Positions 9,246-17,779 of a DNA stretch of 64,000 nucleotides are shown here, piece by piece. Where the stretch lies: assembly GCA_038316335.1 (NCBI GenBank), contig JBBQAM010000008.1, positions 37,515 through 101,514 on the forward strand, written 5' to 3'. The notes under the pieces are model-generated. The model did not search any database. It was not told the origin of the DNA and saw nothing but the letters and a program-made list of their open reading frames with translations. A program made the position numbers and the translations under genes. Position 1 is the stretch's first letter, and each line of letters opens with the position of its first letter. Source of the stretch: JALHST01 sp038316335 (GTDB taxonomy: Bacteria > Bacteroidota > Bacteroidia > Flavobacteriales > Flavobacteriaceae).

Positions 9246-9766
9246 AGCTAATATCTTTAAAAAGACACGTTTTACAGGTCATGATTGAATACTATTCTTT
9301 AAAAATAAATAGTGGGAGTGTTGAAAAAAGTAAAATATTCACTTATACTATTGTTGGATTTTCACGCTGATTCTAGATTCGTTTTTTTGATAATTTAGAT
9401 AATTCTCTTCCAACACTTTTCTGCAATACCTTCCCGCAATACGAATGGGTGATCTTCATACTGGAATGGTTTCGCAAATCACTTACAATCTCCAAAGGCT
9501 CATTATTTTAAAGCAGTGCAGTAGGATGCAAAGGTCTTCCTGGCGTTATATTGGCTGATGGGTTTATTGATGCGTATAATTCCTCCTATTTCCTTTACAT
9601 TTGAATTGAACAAACTGGTTTGCCGAAATTTCGAGCGCGCCAGCTTTGCCAACGCTAAAACGGCGAATAAGAATCGCGTTGTGGAAACTGTAGTACTGAG
9701 AAGTCCCGCGCACCATCTGGCACCGCCCTTATTTAATAAAGCCTAATTTAATCAATCGTTTCATAA
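9246..9766. other. Gap holding an integrase remnant and a repeat fragment
   Basis: 521 bp. Positions ~9386-9632 are a decayed integrase 3' end (separate entry). From 9637 there is a short piece of the mosaic repeat seen elsewhere (GCGCCAGCTTTGCCAACGCT). The rest is featureless. Confidence 0.5.
9386..9632 (-). pseudogene. Decayed tyrosine recombinase/integrase, C-terminal catalytic part
   Basis: Read on the minus strand with frameshifts and one stop, it gives ANQFVQ, then QYNARKTFAS, then EIVSDLRNHSSMKITHSYCG and KVLQKSV. These line up with the intact frame at 12903-13169 (ANQKIN, HHMARKTFAS, EIVSELLGHSSMKITQEYYG, RVVQKRV). The box II His is changed to Tyr and the nucleophile Tyr to Cys, so it is inactive. 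Its upstream end breaks at the same residue (ANQ) as the other remnant and runs into the same type of repeat. Confidence 0.75.
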
Positions 9767-10465
9767 TCACGGCTTTAATTCAAAATAATAGTCTAAAACG
9801 GCAATCCAATCCTGGGCAGTGCGCATCTTCAGATCTTCCGTTTTCAGAAATTTTTCGATTTCTTTGGATTGCTTCATAAAAAGTTCCGAAAAATTTTTCT
9901 TTTTTGTGGGTAACTGTTGAAGCGTATCCGATCTGGTGACCAGATTGGTAACGTAGAAAACAGGGTCGATTTTCAAGAATTTCGCATTCACTTCATCGAC
10001 ATACCTTGCCACGCCCTCTTTTTTTTCAATGAACTTTATCCTTTCCTTGAGAAAAAGCGAATACTTTTCGTTGCTGTGCACCAACTCAAAAAAGGTAGCT
10101 TCCAAATTTCCTTTATCGTTCACAAAACAGTGTGTCTCATAATGCTTGTCGGATCCATCGTTCAGCACGATTTTATAGGGATTCTTCGTGAAGTCTAGCG
10201 CGATAATCCTATTGCTCGCCAATTGCATCTCTATCGTATTTTCAAACACATTGAAACGAACAAATTTTGTTTGTTTGATAGCGTTTATTTTGGCAGGCAC
10301 AAAACTGGGATTCAGATAAGGAGATCCGTCGACCAGGCTGTAGTCTATGTTATTTGTGCGCACATAGTTGGTTACAAGGTCGTAGTTGTCGTTCGTCACT
10401 TCAGTAATCACCTGACTCCAAAGACTTGAGCTTGATAGTAGCAATAGTAGTATCGCTTTTTTCAT
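9767..10465 (-). CDS. Secreted hypothetical protein
   Basis: 232 aa with a clear signal peptide (MKKAILLLLLSSSSLWSQ). The mature part is mixed alpha/beta with many Lys/Phe residues and no Cys cluster, membrane helix or motif I can assign. It probably acts in the periplasm. It begins within ~140 bp of the integrase remnant, so it may belong to the accessory region or be the first chromosomal gene beyond it. Confidence 0.6.
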   Translation of the reverse strand: MKKAILLLLLSSSSLWSQVITEVTNDNYDLVTNYVRTNNIDYSLVDGSPYLNPSFVPAKINAIKQTKFVRFNVFENTIEMQLASNRIIALDFTKNPYKIVLNDGSDKHYETHCFVNDKGNLEATFFELVHSNEKYSLFLKERIKFIEKKEGVARYVDEVNAKFLKIDPVFYVTNLVTRSDTLQQLPTKKKNFSELFMKQSKEIEKFLKTEDLKMRTAQDWIAVLDYYFELKP

Positions 10466-10788
10466 AAGGATAGGAATCGCATTCGAGTCGGGGTTTATCT
10501 AAAAGTACCGATTTATTTTTTTACACGCCGTTTTCTAGCCTACGTTTTTCTAACGGAAATACCGCTGGGTATTGATGAAAAAGGTTTACTAAAATTGCCA
10601 GCACCCGGTCATAGCCAACGGTTCAGCCTTCCACAGGCAGGGAAACGCGCACCATAGGTTAACTGAGATCTTTGTTGATGGTTGGCTGAATTCGACCGAA
10701 AGGCATTTTTTATTGATCTAATCAAAAGGAAAATATAAAAAGCCCGGGGATTTTGGAATAACCGACTCAGTACTTTCCAATAAATGGA
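10466..10788. other. Intergenic gap
   Basis: 323 bp between two minus-strand genes. A GC-rich AGCCCGGGGATTTT stretch near 10741 might be part of a weak terminator. Nothing else recognised. Confidence 0.3.
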
Positions 10789-11682
10789 TCAAAACCGACT
10801 GTTCTTTACCCAATTCACAAACAAGGGTACCCACTGGTTTGTACCATCGGAAGCCCTACCGATTCCGAAACCGTGCCCTCCTTTGGGAAAAATATGTGCT
10901 TCAACCAAAACCTGATGTTCCACTAATTTTTGCATATACAAAGTGGTCTCTTCAAGGCTACAGGAATCGTCATCGATCGCGTGTACCAAAAATGCCTGAG
11001 GCGTATCTTCATTCACCAGATTCAATAAGGTATTTTTAGCAATTTCCTCCTCAGTAAGTTTTCTATGGTATAAATTGCTTTCCAACCAGTTTTTGTTGCC
11101 TTCGCTTAAATTGGTCACCCCATAAATCAAGCCTGTAAAGTCTGGATTCTCATGCGGATCTTCACTTACCCAAAGCCCAAGAACTGCAGCCAAATGGCCG
11201 CCAGCAGAAAAACCAATAACGCCTATCTCATCCGTATTAATACCGTAGGCCTCCGCTTTTTCATGCATCATTTTCAGTGCTTTTCGCCCATCGGTCAATG
11301 GTACCAGCTGTGGTTCGTTGGAAGATTCTGGATTCGGGATTCTATATTTCAAAACGGCCGCGGTAATTCCATTTTTTGAAAGCAATTCCGCTAATTCATA
11401 CCCTTCATGGTACATGGCCACCAATTCATATCCCCCGCCAGGAATTATGACGACCGCCTTACCGGTATTTTGCCCAACAACTTTGTAGACGGTCAGTGTA
11501 GGTTCTGTAATGTTTCCAACTGCTTTTGTGCCCCATGCCTCTTTTTCAAACTCCTTAAGATCGTTTTCCTTATAAAAAGGTTTTTTTCCGTCTTCCCAAA
11601 GTTTAAATTCCTCTTGGGCAATCCCTTGGTGACATGTTATAAAAAATAAAAGCAAATGAAGTACTAGCCCGGTCGTTTTCAT
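10789..11682 (-). CDS. Alpha/beta hydrolase, BD-FAE/acetyl-xylan-esterase-like
   Basis: 297 aa from the ATG complementary to 11680-11682, chosen because MKTTGLVLHLLLFF begins the signal peptide (cut near GIAQ). A 10-residue upstream extension to 11712 is unlikely. Motifs: oxyanion-hole IIPGGGYELVAMYHEGY; nucleophile elbow GFSAGGHLAAVLG (Ser); acid near VHAIDDDSCSLE; catalytic His in FPKGGHGFGIG. These fit the bacterial feruloyl/acetyl esterase group of the family that removes acyl groups from plant or algal polysaccharides. Secreted. No polysaccharide operon beside it. Confidence 0.85.
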   Translation of the reverse strand: MKTTGLVLHLLLFFITCHQGIAQEEFKLWEDGKKPFYKENDLKEFEKEAWGTKAVGNITEPTLTVYKVVGQNTGKAVVIIPGGGYELVAMYHEGYELAELLSKNGITAAVLKYRIPNPESSNEPQLVPLTDGRKALKMMHEKAEAYGINTDEIGVIGFSAGGHLAAVLGLWVSEDPHENPDFTGLIYGVTNLSEGNKNWLESNLYHRKLTEEEIAKNTLLNLVNEDTPQAFLVHAIDDDSCSLEETTLYMQKLVEHQVLVEAHIFPKGGHGFGIGRASDGTNQWVPLFVNWVKNSRF

Positions 11683-11712
11683 AGGATAAAAGTATTTAAA
11701 ATTACATAACAA

Positions 11713-12094
11713 TATTCAGGAATTTTCGGAAGTGTCATTGTGGTAGGCTCAAAAAGTGATAAGACTTATGGAGTATACAGCTTGAGGCCGTATCCCGCAT
11801 TTATGGTGTGCTATGCTTGTTTATCTAGAGCGCCTTTGAATTGGATTCCCGATATGGAAAATTCTTTTCTTATGGAATTGGGTACAAGGTTTATTATAAG
11901 AGAAGTGAAGTTGAATCTAGTCTTATTAAGAAGGTCTAAAAAAAGACAGCCTCCAAGACTGCCTTTCCTGTTTATTATTATAAAATCGACCTTTATGAAG
12001 TGTAATCTAAATAAACTATTTTAGTAAACATTAAGGTAATATAGTTAACAACTATAGCCAATTGTTGTGCTTCATTATGACCAACCAATAACCA
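11713..12094. other. Gap with an excisionase-like gene remnant
   Basis: 382 bp. It contains the HTH remnant at 11856-11939 and the upstream region of the DUF6090 gene. A 94-codon frame at 11740-12024 is not coherent with any family. Confidence 0.4.
11856..11939 (+). pseudogene. Remnant of an excisionase-type HTH (HTH_17) gene
   Basis: The frame gives GKFFSYGIGYKVYYKRSEVE then SSLIKKV and a stop. This is the C-terminal recognition part of MerR/excisionase-like proteins (pattern GKL-x-YY-x-IG-x-KVYYKRSEVE). No start or upstream half is present. A second, related remnant lies at 16530-16646. Confidence 0.6.
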
Positions 12095-12862
12095 ATGATA
12101 AAATTCTTTAGAAAAATTAGACAAAATCTCCTATCGGAAGGAAAGACTGGAAAGTACTTGACGTATGCAATAGGAGAAATTATTCTCGTGGTAATTGGAA
12201 TTTTAATTGCCCTGTCTATTAACAATTGGAATGAAAAAGAAAAACTCAAAAGGGAAGAAATTAGATATCTAAACAATTTTAAACAAAGTTTAATTTCAGA
12301 TATAGAATTTAATACATTAAGGTCCGATAGGTACTCCTTGACCAAAAATTCAATCTCCTTCCTATTAAATCACATAGAGCAAGATTTACCCTATCAAGAT
12401 TCTTTAAAATACCATTTTGGAAGAATCACTCAAACCTGGAGGCCCAAAATAAACACCGATGTTTTTGATGCCTTAAAATCAAATGACTTAAATATAATTT
12501 CTAATGATAGTTTGAGAAATAAATTGATTGCTTATTATTCTTGGTCCAGCACCTTATTAAAAGATGATATTGATCGCTATGTCCAATTAATTGAAGATGC
12601 AAGTTCAAATATTTTTAACACACGGTTTAATGCGCTATGGCAAGGAAATTATAAAAAGTGGGAAATGACAGGAAATATTGAAGATTTAGAACTGGAAATG
12701 ATCCCGAATGATTATAATGAGCTTAAGAAGGATAAAGCGTTTTTGTATTTCCTACGTAGTCTGAAAAATCATTTTTATTGGAAAATAGAAGTAAGTCAGA
12801 AGAGTATAAATAAACAGGCTTCGGATATAATAAAAAACATTGACGTCGAATTAAAACACTAA
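12095..12862 (+). CDS. DUF6090 family membrane protein (full length)
   Basis: 255 aa. MIKFFRKIRQNLLSEGK is the family's basic N-terminus, followed by one transmembrane helix at ~residues 29-45 (GEIILVVIGILIALSI) and NNWNEKEK. The rest is a mostly helical soluble domain with charged residues, probably periplasmic. No enzymatic motif is visible and the family's function is unknown. It is the only complete copy of three in the window. Low GC and close to the integrase remnant. Confidence 0.85.
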   Translation: MIKFFRKIRQNLLSEGKTGKYLTYAIGEIILVVIGILIALSINNWNEKEKLKREEIRYLNNFKQSLISDIEFNTLRSDRYSLTKNSISFLLNHIEQDLPYQDSLKYHFGRITQTWRPKINTDVFDALKSNDLNIISNDSLRNKLIAYYSWSSTLLKDDIDRYVQLIEDASSNIFNTRFNALWQGNYKKWEMTGNIEDLELEMIPNDYNELKKDKAFLYFLRSLKNHFYWKIEVSQKSINKQASDIIKNIDVELKH

Positions 12863-12902
12863 AAAAATAACGAAAGCACAACAATGGCTCCCATGAATAG
12901 CC

Positions 12903-13169
12903 TTAGTCTAGTTCTTTAAAGTTACTCTTTTTCATCAGTCTCTCCATCTCCTCACTAACTCTCTTCTGAACAACCCTCCCGTAATACTCTTGGGTAATCT
13001 TCATGCTGCTATGCCCTAATAGCTCACTTACTATTTCCATGGGCACGTTATTATAAAGAAGCACAGTAGATGCAAATGTTTTTCTTGCCATGTGGTGGCT
13101 GATGGAATTATTAAAGCCTATAATCGCCCTAATTTTCTTCAAGTAGGGATTTATCTTCTGGTTTGCCAA
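12903..13169 (-). pseudogene. Tyrosine integrase, C-terminal fragment
   Basis: 88 codons covering only the end of a phage-type integrase. HHMARKTFAS holds the box II His-x-x-Arg, LLGHSSMKITQEYYG holds the second His and the nucleophile Tyr. The core-binding domain and first catalytic Arg are missing, so it cannot recombine. The preceding sequence on the minus strand is not integrase but the mosaic repeat, joined right after LANQ. It marks a past integration event next to the tRNA-Asn island. Confidence 0.85.
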
Positions 13170-13258
13170 CCTTTCAGTACGCCGTCCTTGCCAACGCTTC
13201 AGCCCTCCAAAGGCGGGGTCCTCCAGGCCCCATTCTTGGTTTCGGTAGCAGCCAGGGC
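13170..13258. repeat. Fragment of mosaic repeat joined to the integrase stump
   Basis: Contains CCTTGCCAACGCTTCAGCC, a variant of the sequence that opens the hairpin repeats at 14.4, 14.96 and 25.0 kb. A similar piece (at 9637) follows the other integrase remnant. Confidence 0.5.
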
Positions 13259-13661
13259 GATAATTCTATTGTCTGTCTTTCCTTCTTCGCAGAATACGCT
13301 TTAAAAGCTCCGCAATCCAGCGGTCGCATAGCGGCAAGCCTCTTTATAAGCTTTTGGAGGATTTTCAGAAATAGCGGTGGCGTAAGCGGAACTGCGTTTC
13401 GCGCAGCGAAAAAGAGCATGCAGCGCAAACGACAGCCGCGGTTTTGGCCTTGGCCAAAAATTTCCTTAAATCCTTCTTGGGTTTTTGGTTCGTTTTATTC
13501 ATGTGATTTCTATTGTTTTTTAAAGGTATTCATGAATGCTTGGCATTTGGGTCAAGCCAAAATGAACAAAATAATAAAACCGATTGATCAGGATCCGTTA
13601 TTCTTTGTGCCTCTTTTTCATTAAGATTAATTTTACTTTCATTTCTTTTGGTCGTACAAAA
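13259..13661. repeat. 403-bp direct repeat, copy 1
   Basis: Aligns without gaps to 13872-14274 (constant offset of 613 bp), about 93-95% identical by eye. It contains palindrome-rich segments such as TTTCGCGCAGCGAAA and TTGGCCTTGGCCAA. Long frames read through it but differ between copies, so I treat it as non-coding. Confidence 0.85.
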
Positions 13662-13810
13662 GAAACGAAACAAAGAAAAGTACACTTCTTCCTAGGAATT
13701 TTACCGCCTTTGGCGGAAAACCGATATCGAAACCTGGCCATCCCGATAAATCGGGACGAGTACCATCCAGGCTTTCTCCATCTATTCTTGGAAGAAGATC
13801 GCCCACCAAC

Positions 13811-13862
13811 AAGCCTCTTTGGAAGCTTTTGAAGGATTTTCAGAAATAGCGCTGACGTAAAC
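13811..13862. repeat. Third partial copy of the 403-bp repeat's core
   Basis: AAGCCTCTTTGGAAGCTTTT and the next ~30 bases match positions inside both long copies (e.g. 13949-14001). It lies between them, next to inverted repeats CCGCC-TTT-GGCGG and TCCCGAT-AA-ATCGGGA at ~13710-13755. Confidence 0.7.
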
Positions 13863-13871
13863 ATCCTGGAT

Positions 13872-14274
13872 GATAATTCTACTGTGTGTCTTTCCTTCTC
13901 CGCAGAATACGCTTTAAAAGCTCCGAGATACAGCGGTCGCACAGCGGCAAGCCTCTTTATAAGCTTTTGAAGGATTTTCAGAAATAGCGGTGGCGCAAGC
14001 GGAACTGCGTTTCGCGCAGCGAAAAAGAGCATGCAGCGCAAACGACAGCCGCGGTTTTGGCCTTGGCCAAAAATTTCCTTAAATCCTTCTTGAGTTTTTG
14101 GTTCGTTTTATTCATGTGATTTCTATTGTTTTTTAAAGGTATTCATGAATGCTTGGCATTTGGGTCAAGCCAAAATGAACAAAATAATAAAACCCCTTGA
14201 TCACGATCTGTTATTCTTTGTGCCTCTTTTTCATTAGGATTAATTTTACTTCCATTTCTTTTGGCGGTACAAAA
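13872..14274. repeat. 403-bp direct repeat, copy 2
   Basis: Second copy of the repeat at 13259-13661; same orientation, no insertions or deletions between them. Followed within 50 bp by mosaic hairpin repeat 1. Confidence 0.85.
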
Positions 14275-14320
14275 AATGAAGAACAAAGAACTAGGCGGGT
14301 TACGTTGCCCCTTCTCCCAA

Positions 14321-14519
14321 GGCATAAAAAACCAAAAAACCATCCGATTGGATGGTGCTATGCATTCCTTTACAATGCCACCGCGCCAGCTTTGCCAACA
14401 CTTCAGCTCGCCCATTGCTCTCGCAATGTCGCACTAAAACAGTCCACCGGACTGTTTTTTAACGCTCGGGCGCCTCTTGGGCTCCCCGCCAAGGCGGGAC
14501 AGGCTTCTCGCCCAAGGGA
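14321..14519. repeat. Mosaic hairpin repeat, copy 1
   Basis: Modules in order: A-rich stretch with hairpin CCATCC-GATT-GGATGG; CACCGCGCCAGCTTTGCC; hairpin AAAACAGTCC-ACC-GGACTGTTTT; CGCCTCTTGGGCTCC; hairpin CCCGCC-AA-GGCGGG; ending CCCAAGGGA. Copies 3 and 4 at 24.6-24.96 kb have the same order. Confidence 0.85.
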
Positions 14520-14621
14520 ACAAACTTGCTAGTATCCAACTATTTGTTTCTTGTATTTCCTTAGGTTTTTCATTTTGGATAAAAAACTATTCACCTTATT
14601 GAAACCCCATCTAGTTACTAA

Positions 14622-14864
14622 TTAGTTTGAATTGAGTCTGGACGAGGCCTTCTTTAATTCACGATAAAAAAAGTAAAGGAATGGGAATAAGAGAATGATC
14701 AAATTACGTTGTACTGCATCCATAAAGGCAAACCTATCATGGTAATTCTTCATGTCAGGAAACCTAAGTGAACTCCAACCTATCTCAATACCAGCGAATA
14801 AACATGCAATTAATACTAAGACCCCAGCAAATAAAAGTGTCTTTTTTAGTGGAAATTTATTCAT
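14622..14864 (-). CDS. Small two-helix membrane protein
   Basis: 80 aa from the ATG complementary to 14862-14864 (MNKFPLKK); an upstream ATG at 14888 would add 8 residues. Two hydrophobic helices (LLFAGVLVLIACLFAGIEIG and NLIILLFPFLYFFY) are separated by a polar loop, and a charged tail RELKKASS follows. No family recognised. It sits between mosaic repeats 1 and 2 and is not itself repeated, so it looks like a genuine small gene. Confidence 0.5.
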   Translation of the reverse strand: MNKFPLKKTLLFAGVLVLIACLFAGIEIGWSSLRFPDMKNYHDRFAFMDAVQRNLIILLFPFLYFFYRELKKASSRLNSN

Positions 14865-14951
14865 CGTTTTATTTATTAGGACATTCATACATTAAACTTG
14901 CAGTTGCTCCACCATAACCCATGGCAAATACGTATGCGCCAACTCCAATAG

Positions 14952-15173
14952 GGCCACCACGCCAGCTTTGCCAACGCTTCAGCTCGCCCATTGCTCTCGC
15001 AATGTCGCACTAAAACAGTCCCACCGGACTGTTTTTTTAACGCTAGGGTGCCTCTTGGGCTCCCCGCCAACGCGGGACAGGCTTCTCCCCCCAAGTTTTT
15101 CTTACGAAAAAAGCCACTATTCCTAGTGGCTTGTCGTCGCTGTCGCTCCTTTTCTTGGGCTCGAACCAAGGAC
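14952..15173. repeat. Mosaic hairpin repeat, copy 2, ending in a partial tRNA-Asn 3' end (left att-like site)
   Basis: From 14960 it matches 24995-25206 almost base for base: the ACAGTCC/GGACTGT and CCCGCC hairpins, the terminator hairpin GCCACTA-TTCC-TAGTGGC, and the T-arm of tRNA-Asn (CTTGGGCTCGAACCAAGGAC). The match to the tRNA stops at 15173. The acceptor end differs from the working tRNA (CCTTTTC against CCTCCTC), as expected for an unselected scar. Confidence 0.85.
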
Positions 15174-15241
15174 AGTAAACCACTTATTTTCAACTATTTG
15201 CCAACTTAATGTGTATCCGAATTGTATGCCTTTTTAAAATT

Positions 15242-16315
15242 TTAGTTCTTTATTTTGTTTAAATAATTTGATATTGTTTTAACCTCAGAATCATCAAAAA
15301 TCGGATCAAAATAGGATATATATCTATTTAACTCATTTAGTGTGGCTACTTTAACAAATTTAAATTTCTCTTTAGGCTTTCGTTTAACCATAACAATAAT
15401 ATTTCTGATTGGAATTTTCTTTTCGCCCCAATGATGTTTATTCAACTTAGTGTCTATTTCTTTAGAATAAGTAAGAGTAGCGTATAATGCAAAACTTGAT
15501 CTTTTAATTTGATTAATAGGTGATCTCAAATCATACCTCTCAACCGATTTTTTGCTCCAGTTTTTTGTTTCTATGATAAAAAGACCAGAATTGGCGACTA
15601 ATAGATGATCAATTTGAATGCTATAGATCCTGCTATTATCTTCTTTGTAATACATAGGTTTTTCAAAATGTATTGAAAAATCATTCAATAAAATATATGA
15701 ATCCGATAACTTTTTTAGTTCTTTTTCCACCAAACTCTCGCCTATTGCGCCTGCAATTATAAGGTTTAAATCGGTAATTACCTTCTTAGTATATTCTAGC
15801 TCTTTGTACTTCGATGCATATAGGGTAGAAATGATGGCTTGTCTGTTTTTTGCAAATGCATTGATTCTATTTAATGCAGATTTCAGGCGTTTTCGCGATT
15901 TATAGGTCTGAAGGTTTATTAGGTGATCATACGTCTTTTCTAAGAAGAATCTTATAGCGCTTAAGAATTGTAGTTGATACCAAAAAGCCAATTCCATAAC
16001 GGCATTCTTTGCTTGTACCGATGATAGCCTTTCGCAATTCATTCTCAGGATGCTAAGTTTTTTCTTAAACCATGTTTCCCTTTTCGTTTTTAATAGGTCA
16101 TAGCTTTTTTGAAGGTTAAACACCTCTGACTGAAGCGTATTAAGTTCAATATCAAAATCACGCTCTATATTGAAGAATACTTCCTCTTTTTCGTTCTCGT
16201 AGTTCTTAAGAAATTTGTTCAGATCACCTGTAGAATTAAATCGAGTAATCCCTTTTTGGTCTAAGGTTTCTCGGATTCTTTTTAGGGTTTCTATTTGTCC
16301 GTAAACTAAGGTCAT
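15242..16315 (-). CDS. NERD-domain nuclease-related protein
   Basis: 357 aa from the ATG complementary to 16313-16315 (MTLVYGQIE); the frame extends 6 codons to a TTG at 16333. Residues ~40-185 are helical and charged, likely a coiled coil. The C-terminal NERD domain shows the PD-(D/E)xK-like series: GAIGE, then SIQIDHLLVANSGLFIIETK with Asp and Glu-x-Lys as the putative metal-binding set, and NWS after it. NERD domains occur in DNA-processing and defence proteins; the reaction here is inferred as DNA cleavage. First gene inside the ~10-kb segment between the tRNA-Asn copies, facing the left end. Confidence 0.8.
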   Translation of the reverse strand: MTLVYGQIETLKRIRETLDQKGITRFNSTGDLNKFLKNYENEKEEVFFNIERDFDIELNTLQSEVFNLQKSYDLLKTKRETWFKKKLSILRMNCERLSSVQAKNAVMELAFWYQLQFLSAIRFFLEKTYDHLINLQTYKSRKRLKSALNRINAFAKNRQAIISTLYASKYKELEYTKKVITDLNLIIAGAIGESLVEKELKKLSDSYILLNDFSIHFEKPMYYKEDNSRIYSIQIDHLLVANSGLFIIETKNWSKKSVERYDLRSPINQIKRSSFALYATLTYSKEIDTKLNKHHWGEKKIPIRNIIVMVKRKPKEKFKFVKVATLNELNRYISYFDPIFDDSEVKTISNYLNKIKN

Positions 16316-16333
16316 AATGAAGTAATAATACAA

Positions 16334-16846
16334 CGATTTAAGATATGGGCTTTCCCAAGGTGATATGAATTATTATCATATTTTTATTCCGAATAGTGAA
16401 GCCATTTCCTGTCGACCATCCTTATCTTAGATTCTTACTACGGGAGGTACAAATCTGTTTGTAGTACTTGAACGTACTCAATTCAGACTTATTTTATTTT
16501 ATATGAAGTTTCAATTAGCGCTTTTGTAATGGGAATTTCTGCTGGAGCTATGTTCCAAAAATTACATTCTGAGGAATTTTGGCATTGGGAATAGGGTTTA
16601 TTATAAAAGAAGTGAGCTTGAAAATAAATTAATCAGGATAAACTAAATTCATCTTTTATTCTTTAAAATTTGGTGTTCATAGTTTATTGTAGGAATTTTA
16701 TTGCCAAGGTCTTGCTTTTATGAGTATTGCCTTTTTAGAATTAAATCTCCCCCATTACATAAATTTTATTCAGATTTAGATGTGCGACGATGTGTTATGC
16801 ATCTATTTAAAGAAGTTGGAACGCATCAAAAGTAAACCTCTCCGAA
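16334..16846. other. AT-rich gap with an excisionase-like remnant
   Basis: 513 bp between the divergent NERD and EEP genes. It contains the HTH remnant at 16530-16646. No clear promoter box or RNA found. Confidence 0.4.
16530..16646 (+). pseudogene. Remnant of an excisionase-type HTH (HTH_17) gene
   Basis: An open frame from just after a stop at ~16527 gives LCSKNYILRNFGIGNRVYYK, then RSELENKLIRIN and a stop. The GIGNRVYYKRSEL part is the conserved end of HTH_17 proteins. No start codon or N-terminal helices. Related to 11856-11939. Confidence 0.55.
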
Positions 16847-17590
16847 TTGAAGATCATAACATGGAATTGCAATGGGGCATTAAGAAAAAAGTTCCAACAT
16901 TTATTGGACTACAATGCGGACATACATATTATTCAAGAATGTGAAAATCCGGCTGAAACCAAACACGTCGGATATAAAAAATGGGCTGAAAATCATCTTT
17001 GGATTGGAGATAGCAAAAATAAAGGAATTGGTATTTTTGCCAAGATAAGTATACAATTGGACAAACTCAATTGGTCGGATTATTATGTAGGTCAAAAAGT
17101 CAAGCATTTTTTACCTTGCCGTATAAATCACACTTTTGATTTACTAGCTGTTTGGACTCATAAAAACAACGCGCCTACATTTGGTTATATCGGCCAAATG
17201 TGGAAATATCTTCAAGTCAACAAAGAGAACTTCAAGAAAATCTTAATTATAGGCGATTTTAACAGCAATGTACTTTGGGACAAAAGGAGTAGATGGTGGA
17301 ACCATACAGACGTTGTAAGAGAACTTAAAGAAATTGAAATTGAAAGCCTTTACCATAAATATTGGAAGGAGGAGCAAGGTCAAGAAACTAGGCACACCCT
17401 TTATCTTCAGAAAAACTTGAAAAAGCCCTATCACATTGATTATGTTTTTGGAAGTGTTGACTTTCAAAGAGGGCTAAAGAAAATAGAGGTTGGAGTTGCG
17501 AAGCAATGGCTCATGATTAGCGACCATATGCCAATTATATGTGCATTTGAATTGGGAAAAATAACGCATGCCAGCAATGCCTATAATTAA
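16847..17590 (+). CDS. Endonuclease/exonuclease/phosphatase (EEP) family nuclease
   Basis: 247 aa, complete EEP fold. The start is a TTG: MKIITWNCNG must be the true N-terminus (Asn7 region of strand 1), and upstream the frame reaches a stop at 16808 without an ATG. Active-site motifs: WNCNG (6-10), QECE (30-33, metal Glu31), GDFNSN (136-141), HIDYVF (196-201), SDHMP (225-229, general-base His). This is the ExoIII/DNase I-like layout, so a divalent-metal phosphodiesterase acting on DNA or RNA is inferred. No signal peptide, so cytoplasmic. Followed by a terminator at 17640; separate transcription unit in the island. Confidence 0.85.
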   Translation: MKIITWNCNGALRKKFQHLLDYNADIHIIQECENPAETKHVGYKKWAENHLWIGDSKNKGIGIFAKISIQLDKLNWSDYYVGQKVKHFLPCRINHTFDLLAVWTHKNNAPTFGYIGQMWKYLQVNKENFKKILIIGDFNSNVLWDKRSRWWNHTDVVRELKEIEIESLYHKYWKEEQGQETRHTLYLQKNLKKPYHIDYVFGSVDFQRGLKKIEVGVAKQWLMISDHMPIICAFELGKITHASNAYN

Positions 17591-17639
17591 TACGGTCATT
17601 TAGGCATTTGGCGAAGGTCTGCGTATATTTACCAAGTCC

Positions 17640-17664
17640 GCCAAATCTTTTGGATTTGGCTTTT
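17640..17664 (+). terminator. Rho-independent terminator
   Basis: GCCAAATC-TTTTG-GATTTGGC hairpin followed by TTTT, 50 bp after the EEP gene. Confidence 0.75.
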
Positions 17665-17685
17665 ATAACAAAAGATAAAAAAAAC

Positions 17686-17779
17686 AAAAAGCGTTGGCTA
17701 ACAGACTAGACGGAAACGATAAGGTTTCTTTACTGCACTTCTTGCCATAGCCGAGGCCGTTCATTAAGAAAAACTAAAT
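17686..17779. other. Structured spacer upstream of the MazG-helicase pair
   Basis: Starts AAAAAGCGTTGGCTAACAG and ends GGCCGTTCATTAAGAAAAAC just before the MazG start. Its beginning and end (GGCTAAC and CCGTTCA) recall the spacer after the pair at 20302-20388. Possibly a cassette boundary; no proof. Confidence 0.3.

Noticed and set aside
11740..12024. 94-codon frame
   Set aside because: Crosses the HTH remnant in another frame and has no coherent sequence.
13163..13624. Long frames on both strands inside the 403-bp repeats and mosaic repeats (also 13598-14041, 14143-14415, 14885-15193, 24598-25233)
   Set aside because: They follow the repeats, change frame and ends from copy to copy, and encode Arg/Pro-rich sequence from hairpins rather than a protein family.
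15130..15173. A second functional tRNA-Asn
   Set aside because: Only the 3' part (T-arm and a mismatched acceptor end) exists; the anticodon and D arms are missing.
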